A DNA stretch of 64,000 bases from Lentilactobacillus parabuchneri DSM 5707 = NBRC 107865 (GCF_001435315.1 NZ_AZGK01000003.1:186001-250000); one strand, 5' to 3'. Positions 10,577-21,001 are shown, counted from the stretch's first letter. Numbers and translations are program-made. Notes: generated from the sequence alone by a model not told the origin.

Positions 10577-10600
10577 ACATAAACAGGAGGTGTATGCTCA

Positions 10601-10963
10601 ATGGCTCGTATTGCCGGAATTGATTTACCCCGTGACAAGCGAATTGTCATCGGTTTAACTTACATTTTTGGTATTGGTAACACAACTGCTCAAAAAATTC
10701 TAGCTGAAGCTGGCGTTTCTGAGGATGTTCGTGTACGTGATTTAACACCAGACCAAGAAGATAAGATCCGTGAAGTCGTAAGTAACCTGAAAATTGAAGG
10801 TGACTTGCGTCGTGAAGTAAGTATGAATATTAAGCGTCTCCAAGAAATTGGGTCGTATCGTGGAATGCGCCATCGTCGGGGATTGCCTGTTCGTGGTCAA
10901 CATACCAAGAATAATGCCCGCACTCGTAAAGGTAGCAAGGTTGCTGCAGGTAGAAGAAAATAA
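10601..10963 (+). CDS. rpsM: 30S ribosomal protein S13
   Basis: S13 (uS13) is a head protein contacting the P-site tRNA and L5. It has 120 residues, starting [14 protein letters not shown], with the conserved segment [15 protein letters not shown] and a basic C-terminal tail. AGGAGGTG lies upstream. Confidence 0.97.
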   Translation: MARIAGIDLPRDKRIVIGLTYIFGIGNTTAQKILAEAGVSEDVRVRDLTPDQEDKIREVVSNLKIEGDLRREVSMNIKRLQEIGSYRGMRHRRGLPVRGQHTKNNARTRKGSKVAAGRRK

Positions 10964-10988
10964 TTAGAGAAGGAGGTCATGAGTTTTT

Positions 10989-11378
10989 ATGGTAAACAAA
11001 AAGTCAAGTCGTAAGCGCCGTGCTAAAAAGAATATTGCTGCTGGTGTTGCTCATATCCATTCAACATTCAACAATACTTTAGTAATGATTACCGATACCA
11101 CTGGAAATGCGGTTTCTTGGTCATCAGCTGGTGCATTGGGCTTCCGTGGAAGTCGTAAATCAACTCCATTTGCTGCACAGATGGCTGCTGAAGCCGCTGC
11201 TAAAGCATCAATGGAACATGGCATGAAGTCAGTTGAAGTTGCTGTTAAGGGACCTGGTTCCGGCCGTGAAGCTGCTATTCGTGCACTTCAAGCAACTGGA
11301 TTGGAAGTTACTGCTATTCGTGATGTTACTCCGGTACCTCACAATGGTTCTCGTCCTCCAAAGCGTCGTCGAGTTTAA
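10989..11378 (+). CDS. rpsK: 30S ribosomal protein S11
   Basis: S11 (uS11) lines the platform near the mRNA exit and the E site. It has 129 residues with the signature [17 protein letters not shown] and the C-terminal [25 protein letters not shown] precedes the ATG. Eighty-four bases without an obvious promoter or terminator separate it from rpoA. Confidence 0.97.
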   Translation: MVNKKSSRKRRAKKNIAAGVAHIHSTFNNTLVMITDTTGNAVSWSSAGALGFRGSRKSTPFAAQMAAEAAAKASMEHGMKSVEVAVKGPGSGREAAIRALQATGLEVTAIRDVTPVPHNGSRPPKRRRV

Positions 11379-11471
11379 TTAAGACATTCAATATAGTGAA
11401 GTTTATTTTGTTTGATCGTATTGATATTTTGCATGTAGACTCACGCGTTTTGAAAGGGGTTAATGATAAGA

Positions 11472-12422
11472 ATGATTGAATTTGAAAAGCCTAACATTCA
11501 TAAAATTGAAGAAACAAAGAATTACGGTGAAGTTGTCGTTGAACCGCTCGAACGTGGATATGGAACAACACTTGGTAATTCTTTGAGACGTACATTATTA
11601 TCATCTCTTCCTGGGTCCGCTGTTACCAGCATCCAGATCGATGATGTCTTGCACGAGTTTTCGACTATTAAAGGTGTTGTCGAAGATGTTACTCAGATTA
11701 TTTTGAATGTTAAGAAAATTTCTTTGAAATTAGATGGGCCAGAAGATGAAGAAGAAAATTTGGAAATCGATGTAATTGGTCCTGCTGACGTGACTGCTGG
11801 TGATATTCAAGCTGACAGTGATGTAACTGTTCTGAACCCTGATTTGCACATCGCGACTGTTGCTGAAGGCGCCACATTCCATATGCGGTTAACTGCCAAC
11901 AAAGGTCGTGGGTACGTTTCAGCTGTTGAAAACAAAAAGCGCAGTTCTGAGATGCCTATTGGTGTGCTACCCGTCGATTCTATTTATACCCCAATCGAAC
12001 GTGTCAACTATCAGGTTGAAAGTACACGGGTTGGTCAACGCGATGATTTCGATAAGCTAACTTTGGATGTTTGGACTGACGGTTCAATCACCCCTAGTGA
12101 AGCGGTTAGTTTAGCAGCTAAGATTTTAACTGAACATTTAGAAATGTTTGTTGATCTTACCGACGAAGCTAAGAATACCGAGATCATGGTTGAGAAAGAA
12201 GAAACCCACAAAGAAAAAATGTTGGAAATGACAATTGAAGAATTGGACCTTTCAGTTCGTTCATACAACTGTCTTAAACGTGCCGGCATTAATACTGTTC
12301 AAGAACTTACTGAAAAGACAGAACCTGACATGATGAAGGTTCGAAACCTTGGACGTAAATCACTTGAAGAAGTTAAAGAGAAGCTCGCAGCATTAGGCCT
12401 TTCACTTCGCAAAGAAGACTAA
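11472..12422 (+). CDS. rpoA: DNA-directed RNA polymerase alpha subunit
   Basis: The alpha subunit nucleates RNA polymerase assembly and contacts UP elements and activators. The product is 316 residues from the ATG at 11472 ([14 protein letters not shown]), the start that matches the family; an ATG at 11463 sits only 3 bases from the AAAGGGG site. The N-terminal domain shows [20 protein letters not shown], and the C-terminal domain (about residues 245-310) has [14 protein letters not shown] and [15 protein letters not shown]. Confidence 0.96.
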   Translation: MIEFEKPNIHKIEETKNYGEVVVEPLERGYGTTLGNSLRRTLLSSLPGSAVTSIQIDDVLHEFSTIKGVVEDVTQIILNVKKISLKLDGPEDEEENLEIDVIGPADVTAGDIQADSDVTVLNPDLHIATVAEGATFHMRLTANKGRGYVSAVENKKRSSEMPIGVLPVDSIYTPIERVNYQVESTRVGQRDDFDKLTLDVWTDGSITPSEAVSLAAKILTEHLEMFVDLTDEAKNTEIMVEKEETHKEKMLEMTIEELDLSVRSYNCLKRAGINTVQELTEKTEPDMMKVRNLGRKSLEEVKEKLAALGLSLRKED

Positions 12423-12450
12423 TAAAGATAAAGAAGGAGGACATCCAATT

Positions 12451-12834
12451 ATGGGTTATCGGAAATTACAACGTAGTAGTGCACATCGTCGCTCTTTGCT
12501 TCGTAACTTGACTACTGATCTAATTATCCATGGTCAAATCGTTACTACTGAAGCTAAAGCTAAGGAAGTTCGCTCAACTACTGATAAGATGATTTCACTC
12601 GGTAAGCGCGGTGACTTACACGCTCGTCGTCAAGCTGCAGCGTTCATTCGCGATGTTGTTGCTGATGTTAAAGAAGATGGTGACGACATTAACGTTACTA
12701 CTGCTTTACAAAAAGTATTTGGCGAGTTAGCTACTAAGTATGCTGATCGTAATGGTGGATATACACGAATCTTGAAGACCATGCCTCGTCGTGGCGACGG
12801 TGCTCCAATGGTTATTTTAGAGTTAGTTGACTAA
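12451..12834 (+). CDS. rplQ: 50S ribosomal protein L17
   Basis: L17 (bL17) is located near the tunnel exit. It has 127 residues, starting [20 protein letters not shown], with the [21 protein letters not shown] motif near the end. It closes the alpha cluster, and its 3' end overlaps the start of the structured element that follows. Confidence 0.97.
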   Translation: MGYRKLQRSSAHRRSLLRNLTTDLIIHGQIVTTEAKAKEVRSTTDKMISLGKRGDLHARRQAAAFIRDVVADVKEDGDDINVTTALQKVFGELATKYADRNGGYTRILKTMPRRGDGAPMVILELVD

Positions 12835-12981
12835 CTGGTATTAAACCAAATCAAATAGTTATCACGAGAATCACTCAGGTTTTTGGTATAGAACGTTATG
12901 ATGGTGGAACACTTATTCCTAGTCTAGTTTGAATGTGGGACTTGTCCCATGCGCCAGTTACCTGTAAGTGATTTTTTTGTA
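12832..12981 (+). ncRNA. Structured 3' region after rplQ, candidate L17 downstream element
   Basis: The rplQ-ecfA1 gap contains long-range complementarity. TAACTGG at 12832-12838, covering the rplQ stop, pairs with CCAGTTA at 12954-12960. A local hairpin GGGAC/GTCCC lies near 12937-12946. AATCACT near 12870 can pair with AGTGATT near 12969-12975, which runs into a stretch of seven Ts and would make a terminator-like end. A conserved RNA called the L17 downstream element is known immediately after rplQ in lactic acid bacteria. Location and pairing fit, but I cannot score it against the covariance model. Confidence 0.55.
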
Positions 12982-13015
12982 CATATAAAAAGCGATATTG
13001 ACCGCGGGGGTCATC

Positions 13016-13849
13016 ATGAAAGACATCATACAAATTAAAGATATCTCATTTAATTATTCAGGGCAGCCACTACTTTTTGATCATTTGTCTTTAAATATCC
13101 ATGAAGGTGAATGGACAGCATTAATTGGCCAAAACGGCAGCGGTAAGAGTACACTTGCCAGGTTAATTGACGGATTAATTGTTTTAAAGTCAGGACAGAT
13201 TGTTGTTGACGACTTAACCGTGAACGACCAAAATATTTTTGATGTTCGGAGTAAAATAGGGATGGTGTTTCAGAATCCCGAGGACCAGTTTGTTGGTGCC
13301 ACCGTTGAAGATGATGTCGCTTTTGGGCTTGAAAATCGACGTGTGCCCAGGGATCGGATGCATGAGATTGTTGAAAAAAGTTTGAAAGACGTCGGGATGT
13401 GGGAGTTTAGAGACCGAATTCCCGCCAATCTTTCCGGGGGCCAAAAGCAACGAGTTGCGATTGCCGGAATCGTTGCACTCAGTCCTAAAATTATTATTCT
13501 TGATGAAGCAACCAGTATGCTTGATCCCAGAGGTCGTCAAGACATTTTGAATTTGGTTGCTCGGATTAAGGCGGCCAACAACTTAACCGTCATTTCGATT
13601 ACCCATGATATTGATGAAGCAGCACATGCGGATCAAGTTGTCGTTGTCAATAAGGGCGAGATCATCGAGGAAAATAAACCAGAAAATATTTTTGGCGAAA
13701 CGGCTAAATTACAATCACTTGGCCTGTCTGCACCATTCACGGCGCAGCTGATTGCTGCCTTAAAGCAACATGGAATTGATCCAAATAGTCAATACATGAA
13801 CGACGAGAGGTTAATAGCATGGATAAAGAAATTCGTTTCTCAAAAGTGA
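13016..13849 (+). CDS. ecfA1: ECF transporter energy-coupling ATPase EcfA1
   Basis: EcfA1 is one of two ATPases that power group II ECF vitamin transporters shared by many S components. The product is 277 residues from the ATG at 13016, with a Walker A (GQNGSGKST), Q-loop, signature LSGGQKQRVAIAG and Walker B IIILDEATSMLD. The last position of Walker B-DEA is the alanine/threonine variant typical of EcfA1. A TTG at 12998 is an alternative start without a ribosome binding site. It overlaps ecfA2 by 31 bases. Confidence 0.93.
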   Translation: MKDIIQIKDISFNYSGQPLLFDHLSLNIHEGEWTALIGQNGSGKSTLARLIDGLIVLKSGQIVVDDLTVNDQNIFDVRSKIGMVFQNPEDQFVGATVEDDVAFGLENRRVPRDRMHEIVEKSLKDVGMWEFRDRIPANLSGGQKQRVAIAGIVALSPKIIILDEATSMLDPRGRQDILNLVARIKAANNLTVISITHDIDEAAHADQVVVVNKGEIIEENKPENIFGETAKLQSLGLSAPFTAQLIAALKQHGIDPNSQYMNDERLIAWIKKFVSQK

Positions 13850-14694
13850 CCCATACCTACCAAGCGAAGACGCCATTTGCCCAGAATGCGCTGGACAACG
13901 TTTCTTTAACAATTCCAGCCGGCTCGTTTACGGCGATCATTGGGCATACTGGTAGTGGTAAGTCGACGCTGGTTCAACACATCAACGCATTACTCAAGCC
14001 GACAAGTGGATCGATTGACATTTTTGGCCGCACAATCACGCCAAATACAACTAATAAAAATCTCAAAGAACTTCGCCAACACGTTGGAATGGTATTTCAA
14101 TTTCCCGAGAAGCAGCTCTTTGAGGAATCAGTCATTAAAGATATTATGTTTGGCCCGAAAAATTATGGTGCCTCCGAAACTGAGGCGAAAAGTGCTGCCG
14201 TTGAGGCCATGCGCCTGGTCGGGTTGGATGAATCACTAGAAGATCACTCACCTTTTGATTTGTCTGGCGGCCAAATGCGGCGAGTTGCCATTGCTGGGGT
14301 ACTCGCTATGAAGCCTGAGGTCTTAATTTTGGACGAACCAACTGCTGGATTGGACCCACGTGGGCACAAAGAGATCATGGATCTGGCCGAATATCTTCAC
14401 GACCAAAATGACATGACCATTATTTTGGTGACACATCAAATGGACGATGTGATTGATTATGCGTCAGACGTTGTGGTGATGGACCAGGGTGAAATTGTTA
14501 AGCATGGTCGGCCTGAGGAGATCTTTGCGGCGCCTAAGTGGGTGTACAAAATGCATTTGGATTTGCCAAGCAGTGCCGAATTTGCGATGAAGCTGATGGA
14601 TGCGGGTGTCAAATTAACGAAGACGCCGTTAACGATTGATGATTTGGCTGCCGAGATCGCAAAAATTGCTGGTGGGGAGGGACCTAAAGAATGA
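13819..14694 (+). CDS. ecfA2: ECF transporter energy-coupling ATPase EcfA2
   Basis: This is the second ECF ATPase and heterodimerises with EcfA1. It has 291 residues, with Walker A (GHTGSGKST), signature LSGGQMRRVAIAG and Walker B VLILDEPTAGLD followed by an H-loop (VTHQMDDV). It begins inside the 3' end of ecfA1 and overlaps ecfT by the ATGA tetranucleotide, so the three genes are translated as a unit. Confidence 0.94.
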   Translation: MDKEIRFSKVTHTYQAKTPFAQNALDNVSLTIPAGSFTAIIGHTGSGKSTLVQHINALLKPTSGSIDIFGRTITPNTTNKNLKELRQHVGMVFQFPEKQLFEESVIKDIMFGPKNYGASETEAKSAAVEAMRLVGLDESLEDHSPFDLSGGQMRRVAIAGVLAMKPEVLILDEPTAGLDPRGHKEIMDLAEYLHDQNDMTIILVTHQMDDVIDYASDVVVMDQGEIVKHGRPEEIFAAPKWVYKMHLDLPSSAEFAMKLMDAGVKLTKTPLTIDDLAAEIAKIAGGEGPKE

Positions 14695-15488
14695 GTAACT
14701 TTATTTTTGGCCGCTACCTGCCTGGAAATTCCTGGATTCACCAAATGAGTCCTCAGTCCAAACTATTACTCAGTTTTTACTTTGTCATTGTCATTTTTTT
14801 TGCGAATAATATTTGGGCTTATGGTGCTTTAAGCGTGCTGATCTTATTTGTCGTCATTTTTTCCGGCGTTTCGATCGGTTATTTTCTAAAGGGGATTCGA
14901 CCGCTGATCTGGCTGATCATTTTTACTGTTTTGCTTCAAATCCTCTTCAGCAGTGGTGGCCACGTGTTTTGGCACTTTGGCCCGTTTTCAATTAGTGATA
15001 CGAGCCTGATCAACGGCGGATACATTTTTATTCGTTTCTTACTGATTATTATGATTTCAACTGTTTTGACGTTGACAACGACGCCTTTGGCAATCGCAGA
15101 TGGCGTTCAAACGGTTCTAAAGCCACTCAAAAAGATTCGATTTCCCGTTGATACCTTGGCACTTATGTTGTCCATCGCATTACGTTTTGTACCGACATTA
15201 ATGGACGAAATGGAAACCATCTTAAACGCTCAGCGGTCACGGGGCGTTGACTTTGGGTCCGGAAGCCTCAAACATCGGATTCAAGCTGCCGTTCCGCTTT
15301 TGGTCCCATTATTTACGGGTGCGATCAACCACGCAGAAAATCTATCGACTGCGATGGAAGCCCGCGGGTTTACTGATAGCGAGCATCGAAGTAAGTATCG
15401 CGTCTACAAGTGGAAGGGGAAGGACACCATTAGTTGGATTGTCTTTTTACTCGTTGGCGTGGTTGTATTATTCGTTAGAAAAAATTGA
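14691..15488 (+). CDS. ecfT: ECF transporter transmembrane scaffold EcfT
   Basis: EcfT links the ATPases to interchangeable substrate-binding S components in the membrane. It has 265 residues with several hydrophobic helices. Two arginine motifs of the coupling helices that contact the ATPases are visible: AQRSRGVDF at about residues 182-190 and AMEARGFTD at about 222-230. It would serve BioY and the S component at 17440 as well as others elsewhere. Confidence 0.93.
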   Translation: MSNFIFGRYLPGNSWIHQMSPQSKLLLSFYFVIVIFFANNIWAYGALSVLILFVVIFSGVSIGYFLKGIRPLIWLIIFTVLLQILFSSGGHVFWHFGPFSISDTSLINGGYIFIRFLLIIMISTVLTLTTTPLAIADGVQTVLKPLKKIRFPVDTLALMLSIALRFVPTLMDEMETILNAQRSRGVDFGSGSLKHRIQAAVPLLVPLFTGAINHAENLSTAMEARGFTDSEHRSKYRVYKWKGKDTISWIVFLLVGVVVLFVRKN

Positions 15489-15490
15489 GG

Positions 15491-16293
15491 TGATCACAAT
15501 TCGATACAAAGTTACATTGGCATACGACGGCACACTTTTCAGCGGCTTTGAACGGCAGCCGAATCGGCGCACGATTGAAGGGGTGTTAACGCAAAAAGTG
15601 AATATAATGGCTAAAAATCCTGAGCCACCAATTGTTGTTTACGGGTCAGGCCGGACCGACGCCGGTGTTCACGCCCTTGGGCAAGTCGTTCACTTTGATT
15701 TTCCCTTTGATCTGCCATCGGAAGCAATTTATCGTGGCTTGAACAGTTTGCTACCCTTAGATATGGAAATTAAAAAGGCTGAGCGGGTGTCGGACCATTT
15801 TCACGCCCGCTATGATGTTTCTGGAAAGCGTTACGTTTATCGGTTGGATCTTGGTGAGTTCAAGGATCCGTTTAAACGAAACTATACCGGCAACTGGCGC
15901 TTTCCGATTGACATCGACAAAGTTCAAGCTGCGATGGCCGACTTTGTGGGAGAGCATGATTTTACAAGCTTTGTCGCATCCGGGTCAACTGCTCGGTCAA
16001 ACTACCGGACAATCTATGAAGCAAAGGCGAGCTTGGATAAAGATGCTAATGAAATTCGCATGGAGTTTTATGGCAATGGCTTCCTCTACAACATGGTTCG
16101 AATCATGGTTGGGGTAGTTGTTGAAATTGGATCGGGAATGCGCCCTGAGCACGATATATTACGTTTATACGCCGTTAAGGATCGTGACCAGGCTCGCAGA
16201 ACGATGCCCGCCTCTGGTTTATATCTCAAACGGGTTTATTATGAGGGTGAGGATCCTGATCACCCAACGAAATTACCAAAACGACAACGATAA
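15491..16293 (+). CDS. truA: tRNA pseudouridine(38-40) synthase TruA
   Basis: TruA converts U38-40 of the anticodon stem to pseudouridine. The catalytic aspartate is in GSGRTDAGVHALGQ, near residue 55. The domain YVYRLDLG...NFLYNMVR-like region (GNGFLYNMVRIMVG) is typical. The start is uncertain. GTG at 15491 gives 267 residues but lacks an upstream ribosome binding site. ATT at 15500 lies 8 bases after GAGG and gives IRYKVTLAYDG, which fits the family N-terminus. The much longer upstream extension overlaps ecfT and is rejected. Confidence 0.93.
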
Positions 16294-16306
16294 TTTGTGA
16301 AATTAA

Positions 16307-16335
16307 TTGACTTTCGTGGGAATAATTTGTATTAT
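16307..16335 (+). promoter_or_regulatory. Strong promoter of rplM-rpsI
   Basis: TTGACT (16307-16312) and TATTAT (16330-16335) are spaced by exactly 17 bases. Transcription would start near 16342, leaving a leader of about 77 bases before rplM. It begins only 13 bases after the truA stop, so rplM-rpsI can be uncoupled from the ecf-truA transcript. Confidence 0.8.
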
Positions 16336-16341
16336 GTTAAT

Positions 16342-16410
16342 TGGTATTGTTTGCCCCACGATAAGCCCCGGAATCTTATTTGGTGTCGAACAAACACAGG
16401 AACATGGAGG
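16342..16410 (+). ncRNA. Structured 5' leader of rplM, L13-leader-like
   Basis: Three nested stems can be read directly. GTTTG (16349-16353) pairs with CAAAC (16391-16395), CCAC (16356-16359) with GGTG (16382-16385), and ATAAG (16361-16365) with CTTAT (16375-16379), around an apical CCCCGGAAT loop. A leader in front of rplM that is thought to mediate L13 autoregulation is known in low-GC Gram-positives. Assignment to that family is inference from position and fold. Confidence 0.55.
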
Positions 16411-16418
16411 AATTAATA

Positions 16419-16862
16419 GTGCGTACAACTTATATGGCAAAACCTGGTGAAGTAGAACGTAAATGGTACGTTGTTGACGCAACAGACGTATCTCTTGGTC
16501 GTCTTTCATCAGCAGTAGCAACAATTTTACGAGGCAAGAACAAGCCGACTTTCACACCTAACGTCGATACTGGTGACAACGTAATTGTTATCAATGCCAG
16601 TAAAGTAGGTCTGACTGGTCGCAAAGACAAAGACAAGATCTATTACCACCACAGTCGTTTTATTGGTGGTTTGAAGCAACGGACTGCCGGTGATTTACGT
16701 CAAAACAATCCTGAAAAGTTAATTGAAACTTCCGTTAAAGGGATGCTTCCTCATGGAACATTAGGTCATAAGATTGGTTTGAAGTTACATGTCTATGCAG
16801 GTCCTGAACACGATCAACAAGCTCAAAAACCAGAAGTATTAGACATTAATAACCTAATTTAA
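16419..16862 (+). CDS. rplM: 50S ribosomal protein L13
   Basis: L13 (uL13) is an early 50S assembly protein. I chose GTG at 16419, giving 147 residues from [20 protein letters not shown], the family N-terminus, 7 bases after TGGAGG. Upstream ATG codons would precede that site and fall in the structured leader. The motif [13 protein letters not shown] is visible near residue 105. Confidence 0.96.
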   Translation: MRTTYMAKPGEVERKWYVVDATDVSLGRLSSAVATILRGKNKPTFTPNVDTGDNVIVINASKVGLTGRKDKDKIYYHHSRFIGGLKQRTAGDLRQNNPEKLIETSVKGMLPHGTLGHKIGLKLHVYAGPEHDQQAQKPEVLDINNLI

Positions 16863-16875
16863 GGAGGAATTCACT

Positions 16876-17268
16876 TTGGCTCAAGTACAATATCGCGGCA
16901 CTGGCCGTCGTAAAGATTCAGTTGCTCGAGTACGTTTGGTACCCGGAACTGGAAAAATTATTATGAATGACAAAGCAATTGAAGATTACATCCCATTTGC
17001 TAACTTGCGTGAAGTTGTTGTGCAACCATTTAACGTTACTGAAACCTTAGGTAACTATGATACCTTGGTTAACGTTAATGGTGGTGGATTCTCTGGACAA
17101 GCCGGAGCAACTCGTCATGGAATTGCTCGTGCATTGCTCGCAGTAGATCCTGACTTCCGTGGACCATTAAAGCGCGCTGGTTTATTAACCCGTGACGCTC
17201 GTATGAAAGAACGTAAGAAGCCAGGTCTTAAAAAAGCCCGTAAAGCTTCACAATTCTCAAAGCGTTAA
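16876..17268 (+). CDS. rpsI: 30S ribosomal protein S9
   Basis: S9 (uS9) has a C-terminal tail that reaches the P-site tRNA anticodon; the terminal SKR-type end (QFSKR) is present. It has 130 residues and a TTG start after AAGGAGG, giving [19 protein letters not shown]. It is the last gene before a strong terminator. Confidence 0.97.
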   Translation: MAQVQYRGTGRRKDSVARVRLVPGTGKIIMNDKAIEDYIPFANLREVVVQPFNVTETLGNYDTLVNVNGGGFSGQAGATRHGIARALLAVDPDFRGPLKRAGLLTRDARMKERKKPGLKKARKASQFSKR

Positions 17269-17285
17269 AATTTATTTTGCGTTTC

Positions 17286-17316
17286 AAAACACTTCCAAGA
17301 TTGGGAGTGTTTTTTT
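17286..17316 (+). terminator. Rho-independent terminator after rpsI
   Basis: A stem of AACACTTCC and GGGAGTGTT (one G-U pair) with a six-base loop is followed directly by seven Ts. It ends the rplM-rpsI transcript. Confidence 0.88.
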
Positions 17317-17439
17317 GTTGGCCCGGTTTATTGAGATTATTTTAAAATTCCAGCCAAAGCGACATTCCGCGACAAATAAGTATTAGAATACATCACGTTA
17401 TTGTATAATAGATGCATCAAATTTAAAGGGGTTACAAAG

Positions 17440-18039
17440 ATGCCTGTTAAGAAGAAAACGTTAAGGCTGAACATGTTGGCAATGTTTATTGCAATTATTA
17501 TCCTCCAGACATCGATTCCGTTAATCGGTTACATTCCAATTGGACCATTGGAGATTACCATCATTCCAATGACCGTGGTCGTCGCAACAATTCTCATGGG
17601 GACACTGGACGGCGCCATTATTGGTGGTATCTGGGGCTTAACCGTTTTTATCAGAGCGTTTGTCTGGCCGACCAGTCCACTTGCTGCAATCGTGTTTGTT
17701 AATCCGGTAATCTCCATTTTTCCACGAATTATGATTGGCGTCGTTGCCGGCTTTGCATACACACAATTAAGAAAACACTTTAAAAAAGCTGCCGTCAGTA
17801 TGTCGATTGCTGCCGTTCTGGGTTCCTTAACGAATACGGTTTTAGTGTTGGGGTTAATCTACGTCTTTTACAAAGCCAAGGCACCTCAGCTTTATCAGAT
17901 CAACATTAAAGAGCTCTTGCCTTACCTGTTGGGGGTTGTTGGAACAAATGGGGTTCCAGAAGCGATCTTTAGTGGTGTAGTGACACCCTTAATTGCCGTT
18001 CCGGTAAAAAAGATTTTTGACCGAGCAACGAGCGAATAA
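17440..18039 (+). CDS. ECF transporter S component (substrate not certain; pantothenate-like)
   Basis: The 199-residue protein is very hydrophobic with about six predicted membrane helices, the architecture of ECF substrate-specificity proteins. Segments such as GPLEITIIPMTVVVATILMGTLDGAIIGG and the proline/aromatic FVWPTSPLA loop resemble the S-component family (ECF_trnsprt). I lean towards a pantothenate or related vitamin carrier but cannot prove the ligand. The ATG at 17440 is 8 bases after AAAGGGG. A TATAAT at 17404-17409 could be its -10. It would use the EcfA1A2T module encoded 2.5 kb upstream. Confidence 0.75.
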   Translation: MPVKKKTLRLNMLAMFIAIIILQTSIPLIGYIPIGPLEITIIPMTVVVATILMGTLDGAIIGGIWGLTVFIRAFVWPTSPLAAIVFVNPVISIFPRIMIGVVAGFAYTQLRKHFKKAAVSMSIAAVLGSLTNTVLVLGLIYVFYKAKAPQLYQINIKELLPYLLGVVGTNGVPEAIFSGVVTPLIAVPVKKIFDRATSE

Positions 18040-18077
18040 AAAAGCCGCACTGCAATAATTGCAGTCCGACTTTTTAT
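18039..18077. terminator. Bidirectional terminator between the S component and the DUF2187-like gene
   Basis: An almost symmetrical hairpin, with ACTGCAA and TTGCAGT as the inner stem and outer G/C pairs, is flanked by As on the left and Ts on the right. It can stop transcription of both convergent genes; the T run reaches the last codon of the minus-strand gene. Confidence 0.85.
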
Positions 18078-18382
18078 TAAGACTTCTTGGTGGATTTCTT
18101 AGACTTCGTATTTTTGGTAGCGGGCTTTGCGTCTTCTTCGGCATCATCTTCCTCAACACGAGGAGCCGCCTTAATCATCTTGAGATGACGATTATTAATG
18201 ACGACTTTTTGATGATACTTGTCGATAATTTCAGGATCATCCGATTCAAATGTTATCAAGAATGAGTTGGTATAACTCTTATCAATGTAACCATTGAATG
18301 TTTGCTTTTCGATCTTGAATGAAACCTCATCACCAACATGGAACTTGGATTGTGCTTCTGATACCTCGGTGTTTTTAACCAT
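18077..18382 (-). CDS. DUF2187-like small KOW/SH3-type protein with basic tail
   Basis: This 101-residue protein has an N-terminal region (about residues 14-70) with HVGDEVSFKIEKQTFNGYIDK, a beta-rich pattern like the DUF2187 family, and ends in an acidic stretch followed by a lysine/serine/threonine tail (KSKKSTKKS). Such tails often contact RNA or DNA; the function is unknown. It is transcribed towards the bidirectional terminator, with GGAGAT upstream of its ATG. Confidence 0.7.
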   Translation of the reverse strand: MVKNTEVSEAQSKFHVGDEVSFKIEKQTFNGYIDKSYTNSFLITFESDDPEIIDKYHQKVVINNRHLKMIKAAPRVEEDDAEEDAKPATKNTKSKKSTKKS

Positions 18383-18544
18383 TGGTTTTCATCTCCAGAT
18401 TTAAGTGTCAGGTGATAACATAACCGAAAATTTAAGATTTGTCAATTTTTAGTACTTCAAAGTGCCATTATTTTTAAAATTTAGATTGTCTTTATATCCG
18501 TTTATCGTTAGAATTAATTTTAAGTGAGAAAGTTTGAGGTTGGA

Positions 18545-19764
<1,220 letters not shown>

Positions 19765-19821
19765 TACCACCGTGTAATCGTCATATTAGTTTGGAAACAC
19801 TCATTTTTTATAATTTCGATA

Positions 19822-21000
19822 ATGAAAGTAGTGAATGAATTGGCAAACGCAAATGTTCTCTATCCTGGTCAAACAATTGGCATCCTTGGTGACAGTATTA
19901 GTACACCTATTTTGTTGGCGAGAGCCAAACAAATGGGCTTTAAAATCGGGATGTACAGTTCCAACGAAAATAGCAAAGCAATGGCCTTAGCGGACTATAA
20001 GTACATTGGTCCCTATACGGATAAGCAAACCCTCAAAATGTTTGCTGAACGATGCGACGCGGTCATTTACGACAATGTATTCATTGACTCGGATGTCATC
20101 AGATATGTTTCCCAATTTACTTCAGTCCCCCAACAAGATGGCATGTTAGATATTGTTCAGGATCGCTTAATTGAACGGACCTTTTTTGAAACCTTAAATA
20201 TCAATATGGTTCCCTATTCGACGATTGTGACTTTGGAAGATATTTATCAGGCGATCAATTCGATTGGGTACCCGGCAATTTTGAAGCCCATTCAACGTGG
20301 ACTTAACGGTGGCAAGGAATTACTGATCAAAAACCAGGCCGATATTGTTTTGGCTTCCGGCTTCCTGGATTCGGGCACCTATATCTTGGAATCTTACGTT
20401 GAGCACGACACTGATTACTCAGTGGTCGTCACACGCACAGAATCCGGCTCTGAGGTGGTCTTTCCCCCAGTTGAGGTAATCTACGAGGGTGACCAACTCA
20501 TGACCGCCTACACCCCTGCAAAGCTCGATGCCAGCGTCGAAAAAGAAATGAAACGGATTACCGCAGAAATTGCCGGCAACGTTGATTATGTGGGGACCTT
20601 TGAAGTTTCTTTGTTCTTGGCAAAGAGCGGTTCAATTTACGTTAGCCGGATTTCACCTAAGTTAAGTCCGGCGGGGTTCGTCTTTGATTATGCTGCCAGC
20701 GCCAATGAATTTGAGCAACACCTCAGAGCCATCGCGGGGTTACCCTTGACCCAAATTATTCCAGGAATTGCCACCGTCTTTCAGGCAATTCGTCAAAAAG
20801 AATATCAGCGTGTTCAAACACAGTGGGTTATCAAAGATAATTGGCATTTTACGTTTTACGGTAATGAACCGGAAGATGAAACCAAAGTCGTGGGACACGT
20901 GTTAATTCCAACGAAATCAATTTCGGATACATTGGTCAAGCTCGAAGCAACTGCCATTTGGAAAGACGTTGATTACAAAACAAAATACAGTCAGATGTAA
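19822..21000 (+). CDS. PurK-like ATP-grasp protein, diverged
   Basis: The 392-residue product has the PurK layout: an N-terminal nucleotide-fold domain (LYPGQTIGILGDS), a central ATP-grasp (AILKPIQRGLNGGKELLI) and a C-terminal domain ending FEQHLRAIAGLPL. Positions conserved in true N5-carboxyaminoimidazole ribonucleotide synthases differ. The GGYDGKG loop is replaced by RGLNGGKE, and the APRPHNSGH segment by ISPKLSPAG. It stands alone rather than in a pur operon. It is probably a paralogue of unknown substrate. A TATAAT lies at 19809-19814, so a transcript could start at or next to the ATG; GTG 19831 is another start. Confidence 0.75.
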   Translation: MKVVNELANANVLYPGQTIGILGDSISTPILLARAKQMGFKIGMYSSNENSKAMALADYKYIGPYTDKQTLKMFAERCDAVIYDNVFIDSDVIRYVSQFTSVPQQDGMLDIVQDRLIERTFFETLNINMVPYSTIVTLEDIYQAINSIGYPAILKPIQRGLNGGKELLIKNQADIVLASGFLDSGTYILESYVEHDTDYSVVVTRTESGSEVVFPPVEVIYEGDQLMTAYTPAKLDASVEKEMKRITAEIAGNVDYVGTFEVSLFLAKSGSIYVSRISPKLSPAGFVFDYAASANEFEQHLRAIAGLPLTQIIPGIATVFQAIRQKEYQRVQTQWVIKDNWHFTFYGNEPEDETKVVGHVLIPTKSISDTLVKLEATAIWKDVDYKTKYSQM

Positions 21001-21001
21001 G

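Noticed and set aside
15247-15490. N-terminal extension of truA into ecfT
   Set aside because: The added residues match no TruA, and the overlap of over 240 bases with a conserved gene is implausible.
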